Below, in pieces: positions 1-5,278 of a DNA stretch of 5,278 nt. The notes beneath the pieces are model-generated. The model ran no database searches. It was not told where the DNA came from and was given only the letters and a program-made list of their open reading frames with translations. Where the stretch lies: the NCBI GenBank assembly GCA_028717325.1, contig JAQUOB010000046.1:1-5278 (forward strand), read 5' to 3'. The stretch is from Candidatus Margulisiibacteriota bacterium (GTDB lineage Bacteria; Margulisbacteria; WOR-1; O2-12-FULL-45-9; XYB2-FULL-48-7). Within the stretch, counting starts at the first letter, position 1, and each line of letters starts with the position of its first letter. The position numbers and the translations under genes were made by a program.

Positions 1-939
1 GCGGCCTATGTCGCTTTTCTTAAACCCGGCGACACCGTGATGGGACTCAATCTTTCACATGGCGGCCATTTAACCCACGGCAGTCCGGTCAATGTTTCGG
101 GCCTTTATTTTAAGTTTATCTCGTACGGCGTACGACAGGATAACGAAACGATCGATTTTGACCAGCTAAGATCGTTAGCCAGGGAGCATAAGCCGAAAAT
201 GATCGTGACCGGCGCCACCGCTTATCCCAGAATAATCGATTTTAATAAGTTCCGGGAGATCTGCGATGAAGTGGGGGCGGTGCTGATGGTCGATATAGCG
301 CATATCGCCGGCCTGGTTGCGGCCGGCCTGCACCCTTCGCCGGTCCCTGTTTCTGAAGTAGTAACCTCCACGACCCACAAAACCCTGCGCGGGCCACGAG
401 CCGGCCTGATCCTCTGCAAAGAACCTTACGCGAAACAAATCGACAAAGCCGTTTTCCCGGGCATCCAGGGCGGCCCGCTGGAACATGTTATCGCCGGCAA
501 AGCCATTTGTTTTAAAGAAGCCATGACGCCCGGGTTCAAAAAATATCAGGAACAGATCGTCAAGAACGCGCAGGCTTTGGCCGAAGGCCTATTGAGCCAC
601 GGTTTTCGGCTGGTCTCCGGCGGCACCGACAACCACCTGGTGCTGGTTGACCTGCGGCCGTACAAGGTAACCGGCAAAGTCGCCGAAACCGTCCTGGACG
701 AGGTCGGCATCACCGTCAATAAAAATACGATCCCGTTCGATCCGGAAAAGCCGTTCGTCACCTCCGGCATCAGGATCGGCACGCCGGCCCTGACCACCCG
801 GGGGATGAAGGCAGCGGAAATGAAAATTATCGCCGGTTTGATCGGCCAGGTCCTGAAAAACGTCGAAGACGCCGCGGCCAAAAAAGAAGCGGCAAAAACA
901 ATAGCGGGACTTTGTAAAAAGTTTCCCCTCTATGCGTGA
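1..939 (+). CDS. glyA: Serine hydroxymethyltransferase, 5'-truncated by window edge
   Basis: PLP-dependent cytosolic enzyme that interconverts serine plus tetrahydrofolate with glycine plus 5,10-methylene-tetrahydrofolate, the main entry to one-carbon metabolism. The frame is open from base 1 (AAYVAFLKPGDTVMGLN...), so the true start lies left of the window. The first in-window start-like codon, GTG at 37, is internal. 312 residues are visible; against the roughly 417 residues of E. coli GlyA, about 100 N-terminal residues are missing. Family landmarks are intact: SHGGHLTHGSPVN near the start, VDIAHIAGLVAAGLHP with the PLP-contacting Asp at visible residue 98 and His at 101, the Schiff-base lysine in STTHKTLRGPRAG (visible residue 127, codon 379-381), GGPLEHVIAGKA, SGGTDNHL, VTSGIRIGTPA, and the typical C-terminus KFPLYA. 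No break or missing key residue is seen. ftsE begins 16 bases downstream with no room for a terminator, so the two are probably co-transcribed. The identification is very secure. Confidence 0.97.
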   Translation, partial: AAYVAFLKPGDTVMGLNLSHGGHLTHGSPVNVSGLYFKFISYGVRQDNETIDFDQLRSLAREHKPKMIVTGATAYPRIIDFNKFREICDEVGAVLMVDIAHIAGLVAAGLHPSPVPVSEVVTSTTHKTLRGPRAGLILCKEPYAKQIDKAVFPGIQGGPLEHVIAGKAICFKEAMTPGFKKYQEQIVKNAQALAEGLLSHGFRLVSGGTDNHLVLVDLRPYKVTGKVAETVLDEVGITVNKNTIPFDPEKPFVTSGIRIGTPALTTRGMKAAEMKIIAGLIGQVLKNVEDAAAKKEAAKTIAGLCKKFPLYA

Positions 940-955
940 AAAGGCCGTCTGAAGA

Positions 956-1636
956 ATGATCGAACTCATCAATGTTTCGAAAAATTATCCCAACGGTATT
1001 GACGCGCTCCACGATATCAATCTGACGATCGGCAAGGAAGAATTCGTCTTCCTGGTCGGCTCGTCGGGCGCCGGCAAGACCACTCTGCTCAAACTGCTTT
1101 ACCGGGAAGAAATACCGACCGCCGGCCGGGTCGTTGTCGACCGGGTCAACGTCGTCGAGCTTAACCCCGACCAGGTGCCTTACCTGCGCCGCAACATCGG
1201 CGTCGTCTTCCAGGACTTTAAGCTCCTGCCCAAACGGACGGTTTACGAGAACGTCGCTTTTGCCCTGCGCGTCACCGGCGCGCCGCGTTCGACCATCCGC
1301 CGCAAAGCGATGCAGTCGCTGGAGCTCGTGGGTATGCTCCGGCGCGTCAACTCTTTTCCGGATGAGCTCTCGGGCGGCGAAAAGCAGAGGGCCTGCATCG
1401 CCCGCGCCATCGTGAATAACCCGCCGATCCTCCTGGCCGACGAACCGACCGGCAATCTCGATCCGACCACGTCCTGGGATATCCTGCAGCTGCTGGATAA
1501 GATCAATAAAAGGAACACAACGGTCGTGGTGGCCACCCATAACAAAAGCATCGTTGACGAAATGAAACGCCGGGTGGTCGAGCTGGAGGGCGGACGTCTT
1601 GTCCGCGACCAGCAGTTAGGAATGTACAATGTTTAG
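956..1636 (+). CDS. ftsE: Cell division ATP-binding protein FtsE
   Basis: Cytoplasmic ABC-type ATPase that pairs with FtsX to transmit ATP hydrolysis across the membrane and control peptidoglycan hydrolases at the septum. At 226 residues it has the usual FtsE length. Visible motifs are Walker A GSSGAGKT (35-42), Q-loop Q86 in GVVFQDFKLLP, ABC signature LSGGEKQR (138-145), Walker B ILLADEPTGNLD (158-169, with catalytic E163) and H-loop H195 in VVATHN. The opening IELINVSKNYPNG and the stretch VFQDFKLLPKRTVYENVAFALRV are typical of FtsE rather than of LolD/MacB-type ATPases, and the adjacent ftsX settles the call. ATG at 956 gives the canonical N-terminus. Its ribosome site is poor: AAGG at 941-944, 11 bases away, which suggests coupling to translation of glyA ending at 939. 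The last 8 bases overlap ftsX. Confidence 0.96.
   Translation: MIELINVSKNYPNGIDALHDINLTIGKEEFVFLVGSSGAGKTTLLKLLYREEIPTAGRVVVDRVNVVELNPDQVPYLRRNIGVVFQDFKLLPKRTVYENVAFALRVTGAPRSTIRRKAMQSLELVGMLRRVNSFPDELSGGEKQRACIARAIVNNPPILLADEPTGNLDPTTSWDILQLLDKINKRNTTVVVATHNKSIVDEMKRRVVELEGGRLVRDQQLGMYNV
1618..1621 (+). promoter_or_regulatory. Ribosome binding site of ftsX inside ftsE
   Basis: AGGA lies 7 bases before the ftsX ATG at 1629, within the last codons of ftsE. It supports that ATG as the start and implies translational coupling, since ribosomes finishing ftsE at 1636 terminate across the ftsX start. The core is short, so confidence is moderate. Confidence 0.5.
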
Positions 1637-2516
1637 CAGTCTCGAATTTTTTATTATCGAAGCTTTCCGCTCTTTCCGCCGATCGGCCTTAATGAGCACG
1701 GTGGCGATCGTCACCATCACGGTTTCCCTAACGATCTTCGGCTCGTTCCTCCTCCTGATCATGAACCTGGGCAGCGTCGTCGCCACGGTCTCCTCGCGGC
1801 TTGACCTAGTCGCCTACACTTCAAAAGACCTTTCACTTGAAGAAGCGGGGGCGATCCAGATCAAGCTCTCAAAGATCCCCGGCGTCGAAAAAGTCGAGTT
1901 TACCTCAAAAGCCGAGGCCTGGAAAAAATTCAAGGAAGATTTCGGCGGCAAGATCGCCCTGGAAGAAGTTGTCCAGGAAAATCCGCTGCCGCACACTTTT
2001 GCCGTCAGGGTCAGGACGCCCGAGCTCTTGCCGGCCGTAGCCAAACAGGTCGCCGACCTGGGCGTGATCGAAGAAGTGCGCTACAGCGGCCGCCTGATCG
2101 ACCAGATGAGGTCCCTGGTCAGCGCCGTCAGAGTGGGGGGCCTTTCGCTGATCGCCCTGCTTTCTTTCGCGACGCTCCTCATTGTGGTCAACACCATCCG
2201 TTTGACGGTCTTGGCGCGGGAAACCGACATTTATATAATGAAGCTGGTGGGCGCCACCAATACTTTCGTCAAATGGCCTTTTATCATCGAAGGCATTATT
2301 ATCGGCGTGATCGGCGGCGTTGCTTCTTTCCTGATCCTGAAATTATCTTATGAATCGGTCGCCGCGCGGATCGGCCAGGCCCTGCCGTTCCTGCCGATCT
2401 TTACCGACCAGTTCGTGCTGACCCTGATCTATACCGCGGTCCTGATCGGCGGCATGGGACTGGGCATGCTCGGCGGCTATATTTCCGTCTCGCGGGCGCT
2501 GAAAAACGAAGCTTAA
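1629..2516 (+). CDS. ftsX: Cell division membrane protein FtsX
   Basis: Integral-membrane partner of FtsE. Its external domain recruits and activates murein hydrolases or their activators, while FtsE drives the conformational change from the cytoplasm. The 295 residues show the standard topology: a basic cytoplasmic N-terminus (FRSFRRSA), a first membrane helix at about 23-46, an external domain at about 48-165, then three helices at about 168-192, 216-239 and 262-287. The external domain carries the family pattern LSKIPGVEKVEF...SKAEAWKKF...ENPLPHTFAVRV. The cytoplasmic loop ARETDIYIMKLVGAT (196-210), followed by PFIIEG (217-222), is the most diagnostic FtsX signature and the presumed FtsE contact region. 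The start overlaps ftsE by 8 bases, as expected for a co-translated pair. The gene ends in tandem TAA stops (2514-2519). No EnvC-, RipC- or PcsB-like hydrolase partner is seen next to it; the following gene is a foldase. Confidence 0.95.
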   Translation: MFSSLEFFIIEAFRSFRRSALMSTVAIVTITVSLTIFGSFLLLIMNLGSVVATVSSRLDLVAYTSKDLSLEEAGAIQIKLSKIPGVEKVEFTSKAEAWKKFKEDFGGKIALEEVVQENPLPHTFAVRVRTPELLPAVAKQVADLGVIEEVRYSGRLIDQMRSLVSAVRVGGLSLIALLSFATLLIVVNTIRLTVLARETDIYIMKLVGATNTFVKWPFIIEGIIIGVIGGVASFLILKLSYESVAARIGQALPFLPIFTDQFVLTLIYTAVLIGGMGLGMLGGYISVSRALKNEA

Positions 2517-2517
2517 T

Positions 2518-2525
2518 AAGGGGGA
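2518..2525 (+). promoter_or_regulatory. Strong Shine-Dalgarno of the PPIase-TPR gene
   Basis: AAGGGGGA lies 6 bases before the ATG at 2532, overlapping the second of two tandem ftsX stop codons. It is the best ribosome site in the window and fixes the start of the downstream gene. It suggests this gene is translated independently and probably more strongly than ftsE and ftsX on the same transcript. Confidence 0.65.
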
Positions 2526-2531
2526 AATAAA

Positions 2532-3875
2532 ATGTTAACCTGGTTCAGAAAAAAAATGAAGACGATCATGATCGTGGTGGCGGTGGTGTTCGCGGGCTCG
2601 ATGTTCTACGGGCTCGGTTACCAGGGATTGAAAGGCGGGGAGAGCGGCTCTTCAAAGGTCCTGGCCAAAGTCAACGGCCGCGAGATCGACCCGATGCGCT
2701 ATCAGGAACTGGTCAATCGCGTCGCCCAGAATTTTGGGACGAACCTCTCGCCTTCGGACATGGCCATGGTCGATAACCTGGCGCTCGGCCAGACGATCGA
2801 TTTTACTTTGATGAAGCAGGCAGCCGAAAAAAAGGTCAAGGTCTCCGGCGCCGAAATAGACGCGGCCCTCAACAGCGTCATGCAGCAGCAGAAGATCCCC
2901 TCCAAAAAAGAATTGGAGAACGCGCTAAAGCGGATCGGCCTTTCTCTGGGCCAGTTCCGCGATTTTATCAAGGGCGATATTCTGGTGCAAAAACTCCAGA
3001 CCAAAATGCAGGAAGAGATCAGAGTGACGCCCGACGACCTGCGCGAGGTCAGGGCCAGCCATATACTTATAACGACCGAAGCAGAAGCTAAGAATATCTT
3101 GCAGGAGTTAAGGCAAGGCGCCGATTTTGCGGCCCTGGCTAAAAAGTATTCCCGGGATCCCGGCTCCGCCGCCAAAGGCGGCGACCTGGGTTATTTCTCG
3201 GCCGGCAACATGGTCGAAGCGTTTGAGAAAGCGGCCTTCGCTCTCAAGCCGGGCGAGACAAGCGGCATCATCAAGACCCCGTTCGGTTATCATATTTTAA
3301 AAGTTACCGATTCCCGGTTGCGCAAATTCCCCGGCGTGGCCGATAAAGACATAGAAGCGGCCGCCCTGCGCGAAAAACAGGAGAAGACCTTTCGCCGCTG
3401 GTACTCCGAGGTCAGAAGCCAGGCCAAAGTCGAGATCGTTAATCCCGTCCTGAAGGGGCATGACTTGCGGTATAAGGGCCAGACGGCGGCGGCGGTCGAA
3501 GAGTACAAAAAAGCGATCGTACAAAACCCGGTCAATCCTTATATCCACATTTATCTCGGTGACACCTACATGTCCATGGGCCGGCGCGATCTGGCGCTCG
3601 CCGAATACGAGAATGCCGTCAAGGTCGAAGGGGGCAATCCCGACCTTTATATCGTCCTCGGCCGGGTTTACGAGGGTATCGGCGAAAGAACCTTGGCCGC
3701 CGACCAGTACCGCAAAGCTTCGCTCATCGCCGGCGACAACAAGGATTTTCATGCCAAACTGCTCAAGCTTTTCCAGAATTTAAAGCGTCCGGCCGAAGTC
3801 GCCCGTGAGCAATCGGAGATCAGGCGGCTGGAGAAAAAGGAAAGGTTCGAAAAAGAACTGACCGGCGGAAAATAG
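2532..3875 (+). CDS. Membrane-anchored SurA/PpiD-like parvulin PPIase with C-terminal TPR repeats
   Basis: Probable extracytoplasmic foldase/chaperone that catalyses peptidyl-prolyl cis-trans isomerisation during folding of exported proteins. The 447 residues read in order as follows. A basic N-terminus (WFRKKMKT) precedes one hydrophobic helix at about 12-32. There is no lipobox cysteine, so it is more likely a PpiD-like signal anchor than a PrsA-type lipoprotein. A SurA/PpiD-like helical chaperone region at about 43-170 begins with VLAKVNGREID. A parvulin domain spans about 173-260, with VRASHILI (H177), YSRDPGSAAKGGDLGYF and FGYHILKV (H254) all present. After a charged linker, three TPR-like units occupy about 310-410 (GQTAAAVEEYKKAIVQNP, GRRDLALAEYENAVKV, GERTLAADQYRKASLI). 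The tail is charged and lysine-rich. The gene sits 15 bases after ftsX behind a strong ribosome site and is probably in the same operon. The fold assignment is firm; substrates and any link to FtsEX are inference. Confidence 0.9.
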   Translation: MLTWFRKKMKTIMIVVAVVFAGSMFYGLGYQGLKGGESGSSKVLAKVNGREIDPMRYQELVNRVAQNFGTNLSPSDMAMVDNLALGQTIDFTLMKQAAEKKVKVSGAEIDAALNSVMQQQKIPSKKELENALKRIGLSLGQFRDFIKGDILVQKLQTKMQEEIRVTPDDLREVRASHILITTEAEAKNILQELRQGADFAALAKKYSRDPGSAAKGGDLGYFSAGNMVEAFEKAAFALKPGETSGIIKTPFGYHILKVTDSRLRKFPGVADKDIEAAALREKQEKTFRRWYSEVRSQAKVEIVNPVLKGHDLRYKGQTAAAVEEYKKAIVQNPVNPYIHIYLGDTYMSMGRRDLALAEYENAVKVEGGNPDLYIVLGRVYEGIGERTLAADQYRKASLIAGDNKDFHAKLLKLFQNLKRPAEVAREQSEIRRLEKKERFEKELTGGK

Positions 3876-3879
3876 TCCT

Positions 3880-5278
3880 TTAAGAATTCTGCCGGACGAC
3901 ATCTTCGCCGGCACCGAGCAGCAGTTTGACCTCTTCCGGGGTGCGGCCTTCGACGTAAACGCGCAGGAGCGGCTCCGTCCCCGAGGCGCGGAACAAGATC
4001 CAGCTTTCATCTTCAAAATTGAACTTCAGGCCGTCGAGGGTTTCCACTTTCGCGATCTTGCGCCCGGCGAACGTGGCCGGCGGCGAATCGGTTAATTTTT
4101 TGACGACGGTCTGCGCCTCATTGGTGTGCAGGTCCAGCCGGTCGTAATAAAAATGGCCGAGCTCGTTCATGATCTCCTCGAGCATTTGCGCCAGGTTTTT
4201 CTTTTCATAAGCGACCATTTCCAACAGGGTCAAACCGGCCAGGATGCCATCGCGCTCCGGGATAAAACCCTTGAGGCCCATGCCGCCGGATTCTTCGCCA
4301 CCTAAGAGAATGTCTTTTTCCATCATCTTGCGGGCGATGTTTTTAAAGCCGATCGGCACCACCTCAAGTTTCTGATCATATTTCTTGCACTGTTTGTCGA
4401 TCAAGTTGGTAAGATTGAACGTTTTGATGACATCGCCCGAGAGGCGCCGGTTGACTTTGAGATGCCGCAACAGCAAAGAAAAGATATTGTGTGTATTGAT
4501 GAACCGGCCGGAGGCATCGATTGCGGCCAACCGGTCGGCGTCGCCGTCAAGGATGATGCAGGCGGTCAGCTCGTTTTTATACTTGAGCGCCGTCTCTTTG
4601 ACAAAAGAGATCGATTCTTCCAGGTTGACGGGCAGGGGCTCAGGATTGACGCCGCCGAAAAGCGGGTCGCGACGGCCCCGGATCTCTATGACGGCAAGCC
4701 CCAGTTTTTTAAAATAACCCGAGCCGCTGCCGTACATCGGATCGATCACGATCTTTAAATTATGGGTCTTGAGCGAATCAAGATCGACGAGAGATTTGAT
4801 TTTCGCCAGATACTCCGGATCGGGATCAAATTTTGTGATTTGAGATTTCGAATTGTTTTGAGGTTTGAAGTTTGAAGTTTGAAGTTTATCAAGTTGTTTT
4901 TCGACCGCTTTGGTAGTTTCGGGAAAAGCGGAGCCGCCGAAACCTTCCTTGATCTTAAAACCGTTCCAATCGGGCGGATTATGGGAAGCCGTGATCATAA
5001 TGCCGGCGGCCAAGCCTCTATTTTTGACGGCGAATGAAAGAACCGGGGAGGGGACGGAATGAGCTGTTAATAAAGTTTCGATGCCGGCGCCTGAGCAGAC
5101 CTCGGCGGCTGTCCGGGCAAAATCCTCCGACTGAAAGCGGTTATCATAACCAACCGCTACTCCCTTTTCCGCTATCCCGCTTGCCTTTAGATGTTCGACA
5201 AAGGCCTGGGTAACCAGGCGAACGTTATCGAAAGTAAATTCTTCAGCAATACGCGCGCGCCAGCCGTCGGTGCCGAAC
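3880..5278 (-). CDS. Phosphoglucomutase/phosphomannomutase family protein (alpha-D-phosphohexomutase), N-terminus cut by window edge
   Basis: Cytosolic enzyme that moves phosphate between C1 and C6 of a hexose phosphate through a phosphoserine intermediate, supplying sugar-1-phosphates for glycan, nucleotide-sugar or storage pathways. The frame is open to the window edge and gives 465 visible residues beginning FGTDGWRARIAEEFTFDNV, the conserved family N-terminus, so only a few codons are missing. Visible motifs are phosphoserine S98 in GIMITASHNPPDWNGFK, the Mg2+ loop DGDADR (244-249), the sugar loop GGEESGG (326-332) and the C-terminal phosphate loop RASGTEP (430-436). All four domains are therefore present. 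DGDADR and EESGG look more like phosphoglucomutase than GlmM or classical PMM/PGM (DGDGDR), but substrate choice is not proven. An A-rich, G-poor insert-like segment encodes residues 131-150, in the linker between domains 1 and 2. The gene converges on the PPIase gene with 4 bases between the stop codons. Its promoter lies right of the window. Confidence 0.95.
   Translation of the reverse strand, partial: FGTDGWRARIAEEFTFDNVRLVTQAFVEHLKASGIAEKGVAVGYDNRFQSEDFARTAAEVCSGAGIETLLTAHSVPSPVLSFAVKNRGLAAGIMITASHNPPDWNGFKIKEGFGGSAFPETTKAVEKQLDKLQTSNFKPQNNSKSQITKFDPDPEYLAKIKSLVDLDSLKTHNLKIVIDPMYGSGSGYFKKLGLAVIEIRGRRDPLFGGVNPEPLPVNLEESISFVKETALKYKNELTACIILDGDADRLAAIDASGRFINTHNIFSLLLRHLKVNRRLSGDVIKTFNLTNLIDKQCKKYDQKLEVVPIGFKNIARKMMEKDILLGGEESGGMGLKGFIPERDGILAGLTLLEMVAYEKKNLAQMLEEIMNELGHFYYDRLDLHTNEAQTVVKKLTDSPPATFAGRKIAKVETLDGLKFNFEDESWILFRASGTEPLLRVYVEGRTPEEVKLLLGAGEDVVRQNS
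4863..4887. repeat. Tandem 7-base repeat (GTTTGAA x3 plus GTTT) inside the phosphohexomutase gene
   Basis: Three perfect copies of GTTTGAA (4863-4869, 4870-4876, 4877-4883) are followed by a partial GTTT. The repeat lies at one end of an AT-rich tract covering 4828-4887. By hand count that tract has 16 G+C in 60 bases (about 27%) and a single C on the + strand, against clearly GC-rich surroundings. Because 7 is not a multiple of 3, the repeat does not give a repeated peptide; on the coding (-) strand the tract encodes a polar, probably disordered stretch containing QTSNFKPQNNSKSQ. It could be a short mobile mini-repeat read through in frame, or simple slippage expansion in a tolerant linker. 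Confidence 0.75.

Noticed and set aside
37..39. GTG as a start of glyA
   Set aside because: The frame is open upstream to base 1 and encodes conserved SHMT sequence (VAFLKPGDTV). The gene is simply cut by the window edge.
827..1540. Long (237-codon) open frame on the - strand opposite ftsE
   Set aside because: It lies antisense to the end of glyA and most of ftsE, both of which carry complete family motifs. Its translation shows no recognisable domain, and the opening is explained by GC-rich codon use in the sense genes.
2702..3175. 157-codon - strand open frame opposite the PPIase gene
   Set aside because: It is a shadow of the sense gene, which has clear chaperone and parvulin motifs, and no family resemblance was seen in its translation.
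3862..3895. Inverted repeat CCGGC...GCCGG around the convergent stops as a bidirectional terminator
   Set aside because: The stem is only 5 bases with a loop of 24 and no adjacent U-run. Such short GC words are frequent in this sequence.
4462..4758. 98-codon + strand open frame inside the phosphohexomutase region
   Set aside because: It is antisense to the conserved central domains of the enzyme and has no recognisable motif.
4863..4887. The 7-base repeats as a CRISPR array or direct-repeat operator (iterons)
   Set aside because: The units are contiguous without spacers, far too short for CRISPR, and lie inside an intact coding frame. No cas or replication gene is nearby.
5011..5013. TTG as a possible start of the phosphohexomutase
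   Set aside because: Translation upstream of this codon continues in frame to the window edge and reads FGTDGWRARIAEEF..., the conserved start of the family. This codon is an internal leucine (visible residue 89), ten residues before the catalytic serine loop.

Overview
The window is a compact stretch of bacterial chromosome carrying five protein genes and almost no non-coding DNA. Four genes run on the + strand: the 3' part of glyA (serine hydroxymethyltransferase), ftsE, ftsX, and a membrane-anchored parvulin-type peptidyl-prolyl isomerase with C-terminal TPR repeats. A nearly complete alpha-D-phosphohexomutase gene on the - strand converges on them. No RNA gene, insertion sequence, CRISPR array, prophage gene or origin is visible.

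Layout: glyA enters from the left edge and stops at 939. ftsE follows after 16 bases, ftsX overlaps ftsE by 8 bases, and the isomerase begins 15 bases after ftsX behind a strong Shine-Dalgarno sequence. This spacing fits one transcription unit whose promoter lies left of the window. The isomerase stop codon (3873-3875) and the phosphohexomutase stop codon (3880-3882 on the - strand) are only 4 bases apart. The phosphohexomutase stays open to the right edge and lacks only its first few codons. There is no gene-free stretch longer than about 20 bases.

How the genes fit together: FtsE (ATPase) and FtsX (four-helix membrane protein with a large external domain) form the type VII ABC-like complex that controls cell-wall hydrolases at division. 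The next gene encodes an exported, membrane-tethered foldase/chaperone, so its product could act in the same extracytoplasmic space. glyA (one-carbon metabolism) and the phosphohexomutase (sugar-phosphate interconversion feeding glycan or storage pathways) are housekeeping genes without an obvious mechanistic link to FtsEX.

Organism: the DNA is moderately GC-rich with dense gene packing and is clearly bacterial. The PpiD/SurA-like anchored isomerase with TPRs and the A-rich, G-poor mini-repeat inside a coding gene remind me of uncultured candidate-phylum genomes (Omnitrophota- or Margulisbacteria/WOR-1-like). That is an impression, not an assignment. I see no convincing new multi-gene system. 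The two points most worth checking are the AT-rich tandem repeat read through in frame in the phosphohexomutase and the foldase-TPR gene coupled to ftsEX.
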